Below are positions 1 through 12,022 of a DNA stretch of 64,000 nucleotides, in pieces. Under the pieces are notes generated by a model. It searched no databases. It saw only the letters and a list, made by a program, of their open reading frames with translations, and was not told the origin of the DNA. The stretch spans positions 62,001 through 126,000 of the forward strand of contig NZ_JPXX01000021.1 of NCBI RefSeq assembly GCF_000771875.1, in the 5' to 3' direction. The DNA comes from Gallibacterium genomosp. 1 (GTDB lineage: Bacteria > Pseudomonadota > Gammaproteobacteria > Enterobacterales > Pasteurellaceae). Position 1 is the first letter of the stretch; every line of letters begins with the position of its first letter. A program made the position numbers and the translations under genes.

Positions 1-195
1 ATAAAAATTGATGGTTCAGGTATTGAGGGAAAAGTTATTCAACAAAGATTTCTTGGATCTCATTACAGATATTTAGTCCAATCAGAAAATTTCCAGATAA
101 ATATAACAAGTCAAAAAATGTTGTCCTTAGGAGCAAAAGTAAAACTATCACTTAGTCCTACTTTTGAACCTATTATCTTCCCATACTATTTATGA
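1..195 (+). CDS. ABC transporter ATP-binding protein, C-terminal fragment (TOBE domain)
   Basis: Partial gene: frame 1 is open from the first base to a TGA at 193-195, giving 64 residues. The pattern of a G-V-hydrophobic start, an FLG near residue 18-20, an aromatic Y-R-Y strand and a late G-A-K-V-K-L strand is typical of the TOBE beta-barrel that ends the ATPase subunits of iron, spermidine or sugar ABC importers. The nucleotide-binding domain lies outside the window, so the substrate cannot be named. A bidirectional terminator follows at 335-363. Confidence 0.6.
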   Translation: MKIDGSGIEGKVIQQRFLGSHYRYLVQSENFQINITSQKMLSLGAKVKLSLSPTFEPIIFPYYL

Positions 196-334
196 TAATT
201 CGTCAAGTTCTTAAGTGATTCATTTAAATTACTGTATAACAAGAGCGTATTTTCTCTAATGTCTTAATCTCATCTTCAAAGTCACATTTTGTGGAGAACA
301 TTTATGAGATACAATAAAAGCTTTAGTTTTATTC

Positions 335-363
335 AAAAAAAACGCACATAAAGTGCGTTTTTT
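335..363. terminator. Bidirectional terminator between the ABC ATPase gene and lpxC
   Basis: Stem CGCAC (343-347) / GTGCG (353-357) with a 5-nt loop, flanked by an A run and a T run, so it reads as an intrinsic terminator on both strands. It sits between two convergent genes and would end the dcw transcript after lpxC. Confidence 0.8.
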
Positions 364-386
364 ATGATGAGAGAAACAATATGATT

Positions 387-1304
387 TTAAATTAATACTT
401 GATTCGCTGCTAAATAACCTTGTGTTGCATATTCATTTTCATCGAAAGATACTAATTCCCACGCTTCCTGATCAGCTAACACCGCACGAATTAATTTATT
501 ATTCAAACCGTGTCCTGACTTAAATGCTGTAAACTCCCCGATGATATTGTGCCCTGCCATATAAAGATCACCGATAGCATCAAGCAATTTATGACGAACT
601 AGTTCATCTTTAAAGCGTAAACCTTCTTCGTTAAGAATACGGTAATCATCTAACACAATCGCATTATCCAAACTTCCTCCCAAAGCTAAACCATTAGCCT
701 GAAGGTATTCAATATCACGCATAAAACCGAATGTTCTTGCACGACTAATTTGTTGAATAAATGCTTTTGTCGAGAAATTTAGCTGATAATGAGCAACATC
801 TTTACCAATAGCGGGATGTTTGAAATCAATCGTGAAATCCAATTTAAAACCATCATAAGGTTTAAATTCCGCCCATTTATCACCATCTTCAACACGAACA
901 GTTTTCTTAATACGAATAAACTTCTTCGCAGCATTCTGCTCTTCAATTCCTGCATCTAATAACAAATAGACAAATGGACTTGCACTACCATCCATAATTG
1001 GAATTTCCGGTGCATCAACTTCGATAATAATATTATCGATACCCAACCCAGCTAACGCAGAATTTAAATGTTCAACAGTTGAAATACGCACACCATCATC
1101 ATTGATCATACAAGTACAAAGCATTGTATCGCGGATCATATTAGGATCTGCTGTAAAAGTAACTACTTCAGGTAAATCAGTACGGCAGTAAATAACACCT
1201 GTATTTACTGGTGCAGGACGCAAAGTTAACGTTACTTTTTTACCGCTGTGAAGACCGATACCTGTTACTTTTACACTCTGTTTAAGCGTTCTTTGTTTAA
1301 TCAT
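387..1304 (-). CDS. lpxC: UDP-3-O-acyl-N-acetylglucosamine deacetylase LpxC
   Basis: Zinc-dependent deacetylase that catalyses the committed step of lipid A synthesis in the cytoplasm. The start was set at ATG 1304 (MIKQRTLKQ), giving 305 aa, the family length. The longer reading from 1322 begins inside the ribosome binding site (TGGAG just upstream of 1304). The zinc ligand H79 with E78 is in the motif [10 protein letters not shown], and the HKLLDAIGD block (second zinc His and Asp, about 238-242) and the catalytic SGHG His near 265 are all present. It is the last gene of the dcw cluster, 55 bases after ftsZ. In E. coli the protein is controlled by FtsH proteolysis; nothing in the DNA shows its regulation here. 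Confidence 0.97.
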   Translation of the reverse strand: MIKQRTLKQSVKVTGIGLHSGKKVTLTLRPAPVNTGVIYCRTDLPEVVTFTADPNMIRDTMLCTCMINDDGVRISTVEHLNSALAGLGIDNIIIEVDAPEIPIMDGSASPFVYLLLDAGIEEQNAAKKFIRIKKTVRVEDGDKWAEFKPYDGFKLDFTIDFKHPAIGKDVAHYQLNFSTKAFIQQISRARTFGFMRDIEYLQANGLALGGSLDNAIVLDDYRILNEEGLRFKDELVRHKLLDAIGDLYMAGHNIIGEFTAFKSGHGLNNKLIRAVLADQEAWELVSFDENEYATQGYLAANQVLI

Positions 1305-1359
1305 AATTACTCCAGTTATCAACGCAACTTACAGCACATTGAAACTTTTCATTGTTTAT

Positions 1360-2574
1360 TTAATTTGCGTTATCACGCAAGAATGTTGGTAAATCAAATA
1401 ATTTAGCCTCATCTAATGCCGGTTTTTTCACTGCATTACCGCTAGTTGAAGTTACGGTTGAGTCTGTTCTCGAACCAAACTGATCTGGGCGAGTCGTTTC
1501 ACCAAGAGGTGGTATATTATAAGCAAACTGTTTTGCTTTCGCATCTTGCGCTTGAGTATTATTTGAAACAATCTTAATTTGAGATTCATCTTTCACTCTA
1601 CCACCGATGCCTGTTGCCACAATAGTAACCCGTAATTCATCTTCCGGTAATTCCGGATTCACACTAGTACCGATAACAACCGTTGCATCTTCTGCAGCAA
1701 ATGCGTGAATAGTTTCACCAACTGCTTCAAATTCACCTAATCCGAAATTAAATCCACTAGTGGTAATATTTACCAATACCCCTTTTGCACCGGAGATATC
1801 AATATCTTCCAATAATGGGCTAGCAATCGCATCCTGAGCCGCTTTTTCAGCACGCCCATCACCCACTTCCCCAGTTGCAATACCGGTTCCCATCATCGCA
1901 TATCCCATTTCAGACATTACTGTTTTGACATCAGCGAAGTCAACATTGATAAACCCCGGAGAAGTAATAATATCAGAAATACCACGCACCGCATTACGCA
2001 ACACATCATTTGCTGCTGCTAATGCTTCAAGGAAATTAATATTTTTACCCAAAACTTTCAAAAGCTTGTCATTCGGAATAGTAATTAAAGAATCAACATA
2101 TTTTGCTAATTCTTGAATACCAGACTCAGCAAACTGCATCCGTTTTCTACCTTCAAATTTAAACGGCTTAGTTACTACAGCAACAGTTAAAATACCCAAC
2201 TCTTTTGCCACTTCCGCAATAATAGGAGCAGCACCTGTTCCAGTGCCACCACCCATACCAGCTGCGATGAAAACCATATCTGCGCCTTCGAGCATACTAC
2301 GTAACGCTTCACGATCTTCTTCCGCTGCCTGACGACCTATTTCTGGTTTTGCTCCTGCTCCTAGGCCTTTAGTAATCTCAGCACCGATTTGAATAGTTTG
2401 CTGTGCCAAACTTTTACGCAATGCTTGCGCATCCGTATTTACGGAAAAAAATTCAACACCTTTAAATTCATCCTGCACCATATGGTTTAAGGCATTACCG
2501 CCGCCACCACCGACGCCAATGACTTTGATGACCGCATCCGCTGTGGTTTCATCAATAATAGGCTCAATTAACAT
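1360..2574 (-). CDS. ftsZ: Cell division GTPase FtsZ
   Basis: Tubulin-like GTPase that polymerises into the Z ring at midcell. The protein has 404 aa. The glycine-rich loop VGGGGGNA is near residue 21, the tubulin signature GGGTGTG is at 108-114, and the T7 synergy loop (NVDFADVKT) is near 210. A linker of about 60 residues leads to the conserved C-terminal peptide [11 protein letters not shown], which docks FtsA and ZipA. Both partners are encoded in this window. The upstream gap to ftsA is 258 bases, long for this cluster, and carries a promoter-like sequence at 2626-2653, so ftsZ probably has its own transcription start. Confidence 0.98.
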   Translation of the reverse strand: MLIEPIIDETTADAVIKVIGVGGGGGNALNHMVQDEFKGVEFFSVNTDAQALRKSLAQQTIQIGAEITKGLGAGAKPEIGRQAAEEDREALRSMLEGADMVFIAAGMGGGTGTGAAPIIAEVAKELGILTVAVVTKPFKFEGRKRMQFAESGIQELAKYVDSLITIPNDKLLKVLGKNINFLEALAAANDVLRNAVRGISDIITSPGFINVDFADVKTVMSEMGYAMMGTGIATGEVGDGRAEKAAQDAIASPLLEDIDISGAKGVLVNITTSGFNFGLGEFEAVGETIHAFAAEDATVVIGTSVNPELPEDELRVTIVATGIGGRVKDESQIKIVSNNTQAQDAKAKQFAYNIPPLGETTRPDQFGSRTDSTVTSTSGNAVKKPALDEAKLFDLPTFLRDNAN

Positions 2575-2625
2575 AATTGTTTCTCTCTTTTATATAACCA
2601 TTTAAAACGATTTGTTATTCTGTTT

Positions 2626-2653
2626 ATTGTATGCCAAAAATCAATAATATCAA
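2626..2653 (-). promoter_or_regulatory. Predicted sigma-70 promoter for ftsZ
   Basis: On the minus strand TTGATA (2648-2653) is separated by 16 bases from TACAAT (2626-2631). Each hexamer matches the consensus at five of six positions. Transcription would start near 2619, leaving a leader of about 45 nt before ftsZ. It lies in the unusually long ftsA-ftsZ gap. This is prediction only. Confidence 0.55.
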
Positions 2654-2749
2654 AACGTAAACTTTATTTTAGTGCTATTTTATAACCACTAACAGGCTAT
2701 TTTGCCTATCTTACGCTAATCATTTCATAATATTGCATACTGATATCAC

Positions 2750-2794
2750 TTACTTTATTACTCTTGTGGTTAATATCATCAATAAACACGTCAT
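2750..2794 (-). CDS. Possible 14-residue small ORF in the ftsA-ftsZ gap
   Basis: An AAGGAG ribosome binding site on the minus strand stands 4 bases before an ATG at 2794 that opens a 14-codon frame (MTCLLMILTTRVIK) ending at 2750. The binding site is stronger than those of several genes around it. No homologue is known to me and the frame is short enough to arise by chance, so this is only a candidate peptide or a remnant of ftsA-linked sequence. Confidence 0.2.
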   Translation of the reverse strand: MTCLLMILTTRVIK

Positions 2795-2832
2795 TCTTCT
2801 CCTTTTTTAAATTAATGACCGAACGTTATACA

Positions 2833-4134
2833 TCAAAACTCAGACTTCACTTTATCAATAAATTTCTTCAAGAAACCTGCAACTTTATTTGTTTTTGATA
2901 ACTCTTTGCCTATACCTTTTGTTTTAAGCGGCTGTTGGGATTCGCCATTGTAGTAAGTATATTGCAATAATCCCAACACTGTAGCATATTGCGGTTTATC
3001 CACATAATCAGTGAGACCAGTAATATTCAACGGTGTTCCGATTTTCACCTGAACCTGTTGCCCGAACACTTCGGTAGCACAATCCAAAATGCCGTCAATC
3101 AATGCACCACCACCGGTCAACACAACACCTGCAATCAAATCTGAAGCCACATTATTATTTTTTAGCTCCTGTTTTAACTGCCGTAACTCTTTATCTACCA
3201 TTCCCAACAACTCTCTATAACGTGCTGAAGTAATAATAGATAAATCCTCTCTGGTTAAACCTCTTGGTGGGCGTCCGCCAATGCCTTGCACCTCAATCAG
3301 TTTATCCGGAGATGTGCGCTTTTCTGACGCAGATAACAGCACTGCACTGCCATAATTTACTTTAATGTTTTCGGCATTGCTGCGCGAAGTGTAAATTCCT
3401 TGTGCCACATCATCGGTTACACGATTACCGGCATAAGGAATAACTTTACTGTAACGCAATGCACCATCAGTAAAGACAAGAATATCCATTGTGCCGGCAC
3501 CAATATCTATCAAACAAACGCCAAGCTCTTTTTCCTCTTCACTCAATACCGAATAACTGGAAGCCAATCCGGAAAAGACGATTTGATCAACAATTAATCC
3601 GCTGCGCTCTACTGCTTTACGCAAATTAATCAACCAATCCTGATGGCAAGCGATCAAATGGGCTTGTGCGGTTAGTCGAACACCTTGCAATCCTAATGGA
3701 TTTTTAATATTCATCTGACGGTCAACAGAAAACTCTTGCGGAATAACGTGAAGTACGGTTAAACCATCGCCGACTTTCACTGAGCTGGCAATATGCATTG
3801 ACTCATCAATATCTGCCTGCGTAACCTCACCCGACAAAGGCACGAAACCACTTTCATTCAGGCTTTGAATATGTTCCCCTGTAATAGCTAATGTCACTCG
3901 TGCGATTAATTTCAAATCCGCAACCGATTCCGCCGCTTCAATTGCACGCTGAATAGAATTTACTACTGCTTCTAAATCAGTAATGCTACCTTTATCTATT
4001 CCTTTTGAAGGACAGCTACCTACACCGATAACATTTACCACACCGTCCGGCAATAACTCACCGACAACCGCAATGACTTTGGAAGTTCCGATTTCCAAGC
4101 CGACTATTATTTGGGGTTCATCAATCTTAGCCAT
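2833..4134 (-). CDS. ftsA: Cell division protein FtsA
   Basis: Actin-like ATPase that tethers FtsZ to the inner membrane and recruits later division proteins. The 433-aa protein has the phosphate-1 motif GLEIGTSKV near residue 13, the phosphate-2 region [11 protein letters not shown] near 210 and the adenosine motif [12 protein letters not shown] near 335. It ends in the amphipathic membrane-targeting helix [14 protein letters not shown]. It starts 2 bases after the ftsQ stop, so the two are translationally linked. Confidence 0.97.
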   Translation of the reverse strand: MAKIDEPQIIVGLEIGTSKVIAVVGELLPDGVVNVIGVGSCPSKGIDKGSITDLEAVVNSIQRAIEAAESVADLKLIARVTLAITGEHIQSLNESGFVPLSGEVTQADIDESMHIASSVKVGDGLTVLHVIPQEFSVDRQMNIKNPLGLQGVRLTAQAHLIACHQDWLINLRKAVERSGLIVDQIVFSGLASSYSVLSEEEKELGVCLIDIGAGTMDILVFTDGALRYSKVIPYAGNRVTDDVAQGIYTSRSNAENIKVNYGSAVLLSASEKRTSPDKLIEVQGIGGRPPRGLTREDLSIITSARYRELLGMVDKELRQLKQELKNNNVASDLIAGVVLTGGGALIDGILDCATEVFGQQVQVKIGTPLNITGLTDYVDKPQYATVLGLLQYTYYNGESQQPLKTKGIGKELSKTNKVAGFLKKFIDKVKSEF

Positions 4135-4136
4135 AA

Positions 4137-4967
4137 TTATTCACTTAATATATCTTGTGCCGTTGTATTTTCAGGTGCGTCAGTAAAACTTACTGCTGCG
4201 CCTGTATTGTATCTTAAATCAATATAAGCGATTTTTTTATTTTCAGGAATTTCTATTTGTGGATAAATCGTTAAAAAACGATCAATTTTCTCTTTCCATT
4301 CGCCTCGCCCAAGCTTCAATATAATATCATTAGATAAAGTTACGTTCCACGAGCCGCGGTCATCAATGCTGACAATTTTTAAATTAATATTCTTTCCTTG
4401 CAAAATTTTGCCTAATTCATACCAAGTTTTTAATACATTTATTCCTTGAAAATCCGGACCGGATAAATTAGGCAATTTTTCATCATTAATTTTTTCTTTC
4501 GGCAAGCTAAAAATTGTCCCGTCAGCCGTTAAATAATTGACCTGATTCCACTTAGCAACCGGAACATATTCCACCACATTAATATTTAATTGCGCCGGCC
4601 ATATTTTACGAATGGAAATAGTCTTAATCCACGAAAGCGATTCAAACATCTTTTCAATAGATTCGACATCTTGAGCAAAATATCCTCTTAATCCCTGATG
4701 ACTTTCCGCATATTTTTTCAACATTTCACGCACATCATCATTTGTAGTAAATTGTGTCTTACCCACCAAATTAAATGAACTAATCGGCTTCGGATCCAAT
4801 TTTTCAAATAATTCGATGCGATGTGAGTAACTGTAATAACCAAGACCAATGATAAACAAAAATAAAAAAAACTTGATCCAAGTCTTTAAATCAACTTGAG
4901 ATATGCGTTTTTTCTCATTAGGTTCTCGGTAATAAACGGAGCGAGAATATTTTGTGCGATTTCTCAT
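4137..4967 (-). CDS. ftsQ: Cell division protein FtsQ
   Basis: Bitopic divisome protein that binds FtsL/FtsB. Of its 276 aa, a basic N-terminal tail (about 1-27) leads into one transmembrane segment (about 30-48). A POTRA domain follows, beginning near [15 protein letters not shown], then the FtsQ beta domain with [19 protein letters not shown] near 135. Its ATG overlaps the ddlB stop by 4 bases. Confidence 0.95.
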   Translation of the reverse strand: MRNRTKYSRSVYYREPNEKKRISQVDLKTWIKFFLFLFIIGLGYYSYSHRIELFEKLDPKPISSFNLVGKTQFTTNDDVREMLKKYAESHQGLRGYFAQDVESIEKMFESLSWIKTISIRKIWPAQLNINVVEYVPVAKWNQVNYLTADGTIFSLPKEKINDEKLPNLSGPDFQGINVLKTWYELGKILQGKNINLKIVSIDDRGSWNVTLSNDIILKLGRGEWKEKIDRFLTIYPQIEIPENKKIAYIDLRYNTGAAVSFTDAPENTTAQDILSE

Positions 4968-5899
4968 TCAGCACTTAACTCCAAAATTTTTACTACTAAT
5001 TGAGAGAAACTATAACCGACAACTTTTGCCGCCATTGGGAATAAACTGTGGCTTGTCATACCCGGATTGGTATTCACTTCCACCAAACGGAAACGCCCTT
5101 GCGCATCAGTCATAACATCAATGCGGCTCCAACCGCGGCAACCGACAATATCATAGGCCTGTTTCACTAAATTTCTCAATTCATTTTCACGCTCTTCACT
5201 TAAACCTGATGGGCAGAAATATTGCGTGCTGTCGAGAAGATATTTAGCATCATAATCATAAAATTCGCCTGCCGGTTTAATTAAAATGGAAGGCAACACT
5301 TTACCGCCCAAAACCGGTACCGAAAATTCCTGTCCGGCAAGCCACTCTTCGATCAATACCGTATCATCGTGCGTCAAGGCGGTATCCACCGCTGCCGCTA
5401 ACTCTTCCACTTTTTTCACTTTGGTTAAACCGACACTGGAACCTTCCAATGATGGTTTCACCATTAATGGCAAGCCTAATTTGGCTACCACTGCTTGCGC
5501 ATCAAGTTGAGAACGTGTTTCTTTAGTAATCACCACCATCTCGGCAACCGGCAAACCAACCGCCTTCCATAACAATTTGGTGCGCATTTTATCCATTGTT
5601 AATGCAGAGGACATCACACCACAACCGGTGTAAGGAATACCTAACTGTTCCAATAACCCTTGCAAAGAACCATCTTCACCGCCGCGCCCGTGTAGAATAT
5701 TAAATACGCGTTGGAAGCCCTGTTTTTTTAAATCTTCCACCGGAAACTCTTTTGGATCGATAGCGTGCACATCCGTGAAACCTTCGTCCTGCAATGCTTT
5801 TAATACCGCTGCTCCAGAATTTAATGACACTTCACGTTCTGCCGAAGTTCCACCCAATAATACCGCTATTTTTTGTTGTTTTAATTGTTCAATATCCAT
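4964..5899 (-). CDS. ddlB: D-alanine--D-alanine ligase
   Basis: ATP-grasp ligase making D-Ala-D-Ala for the peptidoglycan stem peptide. The protein has 311 aa and carries the N-terminal [13 protein letters not shown] motif, the [11 protein letters not shown] motif near 68, the ATP-grasp lysine in [12 protein letters not shown] near 146, and the metal-binding [12 protein letters not shown] near 270. It overlaps murC by one base and ftsQ by four, so it sits in the middle of one transcript. Confidence 0.97.
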   Translation of the reverse strand: MDIEQLKQQKIAVLLGGTSAEREVSLNSGAAVLKALQDEGFTDVHAIDPKEFPVEDLKKQGFQRVFNILHGRGGEDGSLQGLLEQLGIPYTGCGVMSSALTMDKMRTKLLWKAVGLPVAEMVVITKETRSQLDAQAVVAKLGLPLMVKPSLEGSSVGLTKVKKVEELAAAVDTALTHDDTVLIEEWLAGQEFSVPVLGGKVLPSILIKPAGEFYDYDAKYLLDSTQYFCPSGLSEERENELRNLVKQAYDIVGCRGWSRIDVMTDAQGRFRLVEVNTNPGMTSHSLFPMAAKVVGYSFSQLVVKILELSAE

Positions 5900-7341
5900 T
5901 ATTTACTCCATAACTCCACAAGGCGACGAGATAGCTTGCTCACACTTCCTGCTCCCTGCGCTAAAATTAAATCTCCATCTTGCAACACTTGATCCATAAT
6001 TTCCGGCAACTGTTCCGGATCTGCCAAGAAAATCGGATCAATCTTACCCAAGTTACGAATTGAACGACAAAGAGAACGGCTGTCCGCACCGGCAATTGGC
6101 GCTTCCCCTGCCGGATAAACATCCAACATAATCAATACATCAACTTGCGATAACACTTGCACAAAATCATCAAACAGATCTCGTGTTCTGCTGTAACGGT
6201 GTGGTTGGAAAATCATCACAATTCGTTTATTTTCCCAGCCGTGACGTGCCGCCTGAATAGTCACATTGACTTCGGTCGGATGATGGCCATAATCATCAAT
6301 TAACATCACCTTACCGTTAGGGCGAATAAAAGAGCCTAACTGATCGAAACGGCGACCGGCACCTTGGAAGTCTGCTAATGCGGCTAAAATAGATTCATCA
6401 TCAATACCTTCCTCTTTTGCCACTGCCAATGCCGCAGTTGCATTTAAAGCATTATGTTTGCCCGGCACATTCAGCAGAATTTCCATTCTTTGCCCATCCG
6501 GACAAATCACGGTGTAATGCCCTTGAAAACCGGTTTGGCTATAATCTTCAATGCGATAATCCGCTTTGTCGCTAAAACCATAAGTAATCACTTGGCGACC
6601 AACCTTCGGCAATAGTGTCTGTAGCACAGGATCATCAGCGCACAACACCGCTAAACCATAAAACGGTAAATTATGTAAGAAATTGATATAAGTCTGTTTC
6701 ATCTCTTCAAAATTACCGTGATAAGTATCCATATGATCCGGTTCAATATTGGTTACCACTGCAACCATCGGCTGTAAATGCAAAAAAGAGGCATCGCTTT
6801 CATCCGCCTCTGCAATCAGATAACGGCTTAAACCCAAGTGCGCATTGGTACCGGCAGATTTCACCAAGCCACCGTTAACAAAGGTCGGATCTAATTTCGC
6901 CTGCGCATAAATCATCGCTATCATCGCAGTTGTAGTGGTTTTACCGTGCGTACCTGCCACCGCAATGCCGTGACGAAAACGCATAATTTCCGCCAACATC
7001 TGGGCGCGTTGAATAACCGGAATTCTGGCTTCACGCGCGGCAATCACTTCCGGATTATCCGACTTAATCGCACTGGAAACCACAACAACACTTGCGCCGG
7101 CAATGTTGTCGGCACTATGCTGTAAAAAAATTTTTGCGCCCATTTCCGCCAACTGCAAAGTCACCGCATTTTCTTGAATATCCGAACCGGTGATTTGATA
7201 GCCTTCATTTAACAATACTTCGGCAATGCCACTCATTCCGGCGCCACCAATTCCAACAAAATGGATCTGCTTTACGCGGCGCATTTCAGGCACAACCATA
7301 CGCACCTGATGTTGAAAATTCTGTTTAATCTTATCTTCCAT
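5899..7341 (-). CDS. murC: UDP-N-acetylmuramate--L-alanine ligase MurC
   Basis: Cytoplasmic Mur ligase adding the first amino acid, L-Ala, to UDP-MurNAc. The 480-aa protein has the nucleotide-fold motif [15 protein letters not shown] near residue 29, the ATP-binding GTHGKTTTT near 130-138 and the central EADESDASF. It ends in a ligase domain containing [10 protein letters not shown] and FQPHRYSRT. The start lies 10 bases past the murG stop. Confidence 0.97.
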   Translation of the reverse strand: MEDKIKQNFQHQVRMVVPEMRRVKQIHFVGIGGAGMSGIAEVLLNEGYQITGSDIQENAVTLQLAEMGAKIFLQHSADNIAGASVVVVSSAIKSDNPEVIAAREARIPVIQRAQMLAEIMRFRHGIAVAGTHGKTTTTAMIAMIYAQAKLDPTFVNGGLVKSAGTNAHLGLSRYLIAEADESDASFLHLQPMVAVVTNIEPDHMDTYHGNFEEMKQTYINFLHNLPFYGLAVLCADDPVLQTLLPKVGRQVITYGFSDKADYRIEDYSQTGFQGHYTVICPDGQRMEILLNVPGKHNALNATAALAVAKEEGIDDESILAALADFQGAGRRFDQLGSFIRPNGKVMLIDDYGHHPTEVNVTIQAARHGWENKRIVMIFQPHRYSRTRDLFDDFVQVLSQVDVLIMLDVYPAGEAPIAGADSRSLCRSIRNLGKIDPIFLADPEQLPEIMDQVLQDGDLILAQGAGSVSKLSRRLVELWSK

Positions 7342-7350
7342 ACTGCTCTC

Positions 7351-8400
7351 TTAATTAGTCACTGAAATAATCGTTTCCGCCACTCGCTGTGCTGCCGTCG
7401 GTGCTGCTTTGGATTGTGCTTTTTCTGCCATAGCCAATAAAGTTGGACGCTCCCATTTTTGCAAAAATTCAACCACCCGTTCAGGGGTTAGCTCGGCTTG
7501 TTGGATAATTTCCGCCGCACCGGCATCTGCTAAATAACGTGCATTAAGATACTGTTGTTGATCTTTATGTTGGAACGGCACAAAAATCGCCGGCACGCCG
7601 GCAGCGGCGATTTCACACACGGTTAGTGCACCGGAACGACAAATCACCACATCAGCCCACGCATAAGCTGCCGCCATATCATCAATAAAATCAGAAACAT
7701 TCACCTTAATATTTTGCGGATACAACGCTTTTATTGCTTCACTGTTACCTTTCCCTGCTTGATGTCGAATGACCACATCTTTTGTTAATTGTGCTGCCAC
7801 TTTCGGCATTAATAGATTCAAGACTCTTGCGCCTTGACTGCCTCCGACAACCAAAATACGCAACGCCCCTTCTCGCTGACTGAAACGTTGTTGCGGTGTC
7901 GGCAAAGCAAAGAGATCGGCACGCACCGGATTACCGACCACTTCGGCATCAGCAAAAGCGGTCGGGAAAGCTTGCAACACACGTGTTGCAATTTTTGCCA
8001 GCCATTTATTTGTCAAACCGGCAACCGCATTCTGTTCGTGTAAAATAATCGGCACCCCTGCCAATTTTGCCGCTACACCGCCCGGACCGGAAACATAACC
8101 GCCCATTCCTAAAACGGCATCCGGCTGATAAGTTTTAATAATTTTTCTCGCCTGCAATATCGCCCGTAAAATTTTAACCGGTGCGGCTAATAATGCTTTT
8201 ATACCTTTACCGCGCAATCCGGAAATTTCAATAAAATGAATAGCAATGCCGTGTTTCGGCACAAGCTGTGCTTCCATACGATCTTTCGTACCAAGCCATT
8301 CAACCTGCCACCCTTGTTGCTGCAATACATTAGCAACTGCAATCGCAGGAAAAACGTGTCCGCCGGTGCCACCTGCCATAACCAGTAATTTTTTCGTCAT
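7351..8400 (-). CDS. murG: Lipid II synthase MurG (GlcNAc transferase)
   Basis: Peripheral membrane GT28 glycosyltransferase that adds GlcNAc to lipid I. In the 349-aa sequence the N-terminal [15 protein letters not shown] loop binds donor and membrane, [10 protein letters not shown] and [11 protein letters not shown] follow, and the C-terminal domain carries [12 protein letters not shown] and [16 protein letters not shown]. It sits 9 bases downstream of ftsW. Confidence 0.97.
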   Translation of the reverse strand: MTKKLLVMAGGTGGHVFPAIAVANVLQQQGWQVEWLGTKDRMEAQLVPKHGIAIHFIEISGLRGKGIKALLAAPVKILRAILQARKIIKTYQPDAVLGMGGYVSGPGGVAAKLAGVPIILHEQNAVAGLTNKWLAKIATRVLQAFPTAFADAEVVGNPVRADLFALPTPQQRFSQREGALRILVVGGSQGARVLNLLMPKVAAQLTKDVVIRHQAGKGNSEAIKALYPQNIKVNVSDFIDDMAAAYAWADVVICRSGALTVCEIAAAGVPAIFVPFQHKDQQQYLNARYLADAGAAEIIQQAELTPERVVEFLQKWERPTLLAMAEKAQSKAAPTAAQRVAETIISVTN

Positions 8401-8409
8401 AATACTCTC

Positions 8410-9585
8410 TTAATCATCTCGTAAATGTGCGTGCCCTGTTGCCATTCTATTTTCGTGATCAATTCGCAATAAAATCCCCATCGCGACACACATAATAATT
8501 AAACTTGAACCCCCATAACTAATTAATGGGAAAGTTAATCCTTTAGTAGGCAATAAACCGATAGTTACGCCCAAATTGACAAAACCTTGGAAAAAAATCC
8601 AAAAGCCGATACCAAAGGCAAAAAATCCACGGAAGCGAGCTTCAAGTTTTAAAGATTCTTTTGCTATCTTGAATGCTCTAAATACCAAAGCGGACAGCAA
8701 AATAATAATCAGCAAAATACCGACAAAACCGAACTCTTCTCCAATAATCGCCATTACAAAGTCGGTATGCGCTTCCGGCAAATACTCCAATTTTAATACC
8801 GAATTACCTAAACCTTGCCCCCAAAACTCACCGTTACCGAACGCCATTAATGAATTTGACAACTGGTAACCTGAACCGAAAGCATCAGCAAACGGATCCA
8901 AATAGGAAGTCACACGCTTCATTCGATAAGGCGAAATCAGAATTAAGAACATAATCGCGCCGGCACCCATTCCTATTAATAATACGAACTGGAACAGTTT
9001 TGCACCGACCACAAACAGCATACCGAAAGTGATCACAAACAAAACAACGCTACTTCCTAAGTCCGGTTGGCAAAGCAGGAAAATAATTAAAATGCCACAA
9101 ACTAAAGTAGGTCGCCCGAAGATTAGCTTTTTTGTTAAAACGGCATCATATTTACGCACAAAAAAACTGGATAAATAGCAAATTAATGCTAATTTCGCTA
9201 ATTCCGCCGGTTGAAAATTAACAAAACCGAGCGAAATCCAACGCGTTGCACCATTGATATTTCTACCGACAATCAGCACCACAATCAGCGACAACAATGC
9301 CAACAAATAAAGCCAATGACTCCATTTTTCCCATTTTTCGGTCGGAATCTGCAACACAAAAAAGAAACAGGCTAAACCGGTAACAATATAAACCGCATCA
9401 CGAATCGTAAAATAGAGCGGATCGTCATAAAGTTTTGCCGCCACCGGAAAAGAGGCGGTGGTTACTGCGACAAAGCCGATAAACAATAAAATGATAAATA
9501 GCAAAAATAGCGCACGATCATAAAGAGAAGAGTGTGGCGTAATTCTTCCCCAACGATCAAACCAGTTTTTAAACTTTGACAACAT
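8410..9585 (-). CDS. ftsW: Septal peptidoglycan polymerase FtsW (SEDS family)
   Basis: Integral membrane glycosyltransferase that polymerises septal lipid II together with FtsI. The 391 aa contain about ten transmembrane segments. SEDS landmarks are GATRWISLGFVNFQPAE near 111, PDLGSS near 173, the long loop with YQLSNSLMAFGNGEFWGQGLGNS near 240-260, and the late TKGLTFPLISYGGSS. It acts with the ftsI product encoded upstream in the same operon. Confidence 0.97.
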   Translation of the reverse strand: MLSKFKNWFDRWGRITPHSSLYDRALFLLFIILLFIGFVAVTTASFPVAAKLYDDPLYFTIRDAVYIVTGLACFFFVLQIPTEKWEKWSHWLYLLALLSLIVVLIVGRNINGATRWISLGFVNFQPAELAKLALICYLSSFFVRKYDAVLTKKLIFGRPTLVCGILIIFLLCQPDLGSSVVLFVITFGMLFVVGAKLFQFVLLIGMGAGAIMFLILISPYRMKRVTSYLDPFADAFGSGYQLSNSLMAFGNGEFWGQGLGNSVLKLEYLPEAHTDFVMAIIGEEFGFVGILLIIILLSALVFRAFKIAKESLKLEARFRGFFAFGIGFWIFFQGFVNLGVTIGLLPTKGLTFPLISYGGSSLIIMCVAMGILLRIDHENRMATGHAHLRDD

Positions 9586-9598
9586 CCGATTCTATCTC

Positions 9599-10921
9599 TC
9601 AATTTGACTGTTTTGCCAGACGTGCAAATTCTTGCCCACGCACTTCAAAATTCGGGAATTGATCCAAACTCGCACAAGCTGGGGAAAGCAGTACCATATC
9701 GCCGGCTTTTAATTTCGGTCTAATCTGCTCAATCGCTTGCTCCATAGTGTCCACCACCACACTTTGTGATGATAACTCTGCCAACGGCAATTTATCTTGA
9801 CCGAAGCAATAACAGAAAATATTCGGTTTATTAATTAATGATTTAAGATCGCTGAAATCAGCTTTTTTGCCGTCACCGCCCAATAATAGATATAAATTAC
9901 CTGCCACCTGCAAACCGTTCAATGCCGCTTCAGTACTGCCTACATTGGTCGCTTTAGAGTCATTCACCCAACGCACACCGTTTTCATAATGTACCGTTTG
10001 AAAACGATGATCCAGACCGGCAAAAGATTGCAGCGCATCGATGATGCCTTGCTGTGGAATTTTGACCGCTTGAGCTAAGGCAATCGCCGCCAACGCATTC
10101 ATATAATTATGACGACCAATCAATTTCATTTTCTCAACATCCAACAACAAACGGCTGTCGGTTGCTAAATAAGTATGCCCCCACATCTCCTGTAAATAAT
10201 AATCGGCGTGTTTTTCCGCAAAACTCAACAAACGATGTTGCGGTTCACGATAATCCGGATAAGTTGCCCGATCTTCATTATTAACCACTATCGTTTCTGC
10301 GTGACGATAAATGCGTAATTTCGCCTGACGATACTCTTCCATATCATCATAACGATTCATATGATCTTCGGAAATATTTAAAATGGTTGCCGCTGCCGCA
10401 TTCAAACTGTAAGTGGTTTCTAATTGAAAACTTGATAATTCAAGCACATATAACTGGCAACCTTTGCCTAGCAACGATAATGCCGGAATGCCGATATTGC
10501 CACCGATACCAACATTTAAATCTGCCGCTTTCGCCATTTCATAAACTAAGGTAGTAACGGTGCTTTTACCGTTAGAACCGGTAATAGCCACAATCGGTGC
10601 ATCCGCTTCACGACAGAAAAGTTCAATATCGCCAACAATTTCAACACCCTTTTCACTCGCTTTGCGAATTTCTGGGGTTTTTAATGAAATGCCCGGACTT
10701 AACACAATCAAATCACTCTGCAACAGCCATTCCTGATTTAAACCGCCGGTATGTACGGCAATGTCTGCCGGCAATTGATCCAAACCTGCCGTTTTTTCTC
10801 GGGTGTCAATCACCTGTAAATTCACTTTTTTATCTGCGAAATAAGAAACACAGGATAATCCGGTTTTTCCTAATCCCACTACTGTTACTGTTTTGCCTGT
10901 ATAGTTATATTGATTTGCCAT
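9599..10921 (-). CDS. murD: UDP-N-acetylmuramoylalanine--D-glutamate ligase MurD
   Basis: Mur ligase adding D-Glu. The start was set at ATG 10921 ([10 protein letters not shown]), giving 440 aa, because a perfect GGAGG stands 5 bases upstream; the alternative TTG at 10933 runs through that ribosome binding site. [10 protein letters not shown] near residue 14 opens the UDP-binding fold, [13 protein letters not shown] is the ATP loop, and [21 protein letters not shown] and [12 protein letters not shown] are family blocks. Confidence 0.97.
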   Translation of the reverse strand: MANQYNYTGKTVTVVGLGKTGLSCVSYFADKKVNLQVIDTREKTAGLDQLPADIAVHTGGLNQEWLLQSDLIVLSPGISLKTPEIRKASEKGVEIVGDIELFCREADAPIVAITGSNGKSTVTTLVYEMAKAADLNVGIGGNIGIPALSLLGKGCQLYVLELSSFQLETTYSLNAAAATILNISEDHMNRYDDMEEYRQAKLRIYRHAETIVVNNEDRATYPDYREPQHRLLSFAEKHADYYLQEMWGHTYLATDSRLLLDVEKMKLIGRHNYMNALAAIALAQAVKIPQQGIIDALQSFAGLDHRFQTVHYENGVRWVNDSKATNVGSTEAALNGLQVAGNLYLLLGGDGKKADFSDLKSLINKPNIFCYCFGQDKLPLAELSSQSVVVDTMEQAIEQIRPKLKAGDMVLLSPACASLDQFPNFEVRGQEFARLAKQSN

Positions 10922-10939
10922 TTTCGCCTCCAACCACAG

Positions 10940-12022
10940 TTAACGTAGCTTCAATGTTACTAAGCCGAGTAACACCAAAATTAAAGAAACGATCCAGAAA
11001 CGCACGATAACACGAGGTTCCGGCCACCCTTTCAATTCAAAATGGTGATGAATTGGCGCCATACGGAAAATACGCTGTTTTCTTAATTTATATGAGCCGA
11101 CCTGCAAAATAACCGATAGCGTTTCAATAACAAATACGCCGCCCATAATGACTAACAGAAACTCTTGGCGCACCAATACCGCGATTGTACCAATTGCACC
11201 ACCTAATGAGAGCGAACCGACATCTCCCATAAAAACCTGTGCCGGATAAGTATTGAACCAAAGGAAACCTAATCCCGCACCGACCATTGCAGTACAAACC
11301 ACCACCAATTCGGCACTGTATTTAATGTATGGAATATGCAAATAATCAGCGAAATTCACGTTACCGGTCGCCCACGCAATTAACGCAAATGCGGCTGATA
11401 CCAACACGGTCGGCATAATCGCCAAACCGTCCAATCCATCCGTCAAATTCACAGCATTACTGGTACCGACAATCACAAAATAGGATAAAACGATATAGAA
11501 CAAACCGAGTTGCGGCATAATCTCTTTAAAGAACGGCACAACCAACAATGTGGCGTTGCTATCTTTGCCAAGCAGGTACATCCCGATTACTGCCACAAAG
11601 GCAATCACCGAAAGCCAAAAATATTTCCAGCGTGCGATCAAACCATCCGTATTTTTACGCACAACTTTACGATAATCGTCGACAAAACCGACCGCACCAT
11701 AACCAAACAACACAAACAACACAAACCAGACATAAGGGTTATCCAAGCTCGCCCACAACAAGGTGCTGACACCAATGGAAGCCAAAATCATAATGCCGCC
11801 CATTGTCGGTGTGCCACGTTTGCTAAAATGGCTTTCCGGTCCATCATTACGCACCACCTGACCGATTTGCAATAACTGTAGTTTACGAATCACTTTCGGC
11901 CCGATCCACAAACAGAATAATAAGGCGGTCAATAACGCCAAAATAGCGCGTACGGTAATATATGAAAAAACATTAAAAAATGTGTGATATCGAACTAAAA
12001 ACTCACTAACCCAAACTAACAT
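10940..12022 (-). CDS. mraY: Phospho-N-acetylmuramoyl-pentapeptide transferase MraY
   Basis: Polytopic membrane enzyme that makes lipid I from undecaprenyl phosphate. The 360-aa protein has about ten transmembrane segments. The cytoplasmic catalytic motifs are [11 protein letters not shown] near 72, the aspartate pair in GFVDDYRK near 111, [10 protein letters not shown] near 190, [12 protein letters not shown] near 264 and the histidine cluster [11 protein letters not shown] near 325. It overlaps the murF stop by 7 bases. Confidence 0.97.
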   Translation of the reverse strand: MLVWVSEFLVRYHTFFNVFSYITVRAILALLTALLFCLWIGPKVIRKLQLLQIGQVVRNDGPESHFSKRGTPTMGGIMILASIGVSTLLWASLDNPYVWFVLFVLFGYGAVGFVDDYRKVVRKNTDGLIARWKYFWLSVIAFVAVIGMYLLGKDSNATLLVVPFFKEIMPQLGLFYIVLSYFVIVGTSNAVNLTDGLDGLAIMPTVLVSAAFALIAWATGNVNFADYLHIPYIKYSAELVVVCTAMVGAGLGFLWFNTYPAQVFMGDVGSLSLGGAIGTIAVLVRQEFLLVIMGGVFVIETLSVILQVGSYKLRKQRIFRMAPIHHHFELKGWPEPRVIVRFWIVSLILVLLGLVTLKLR

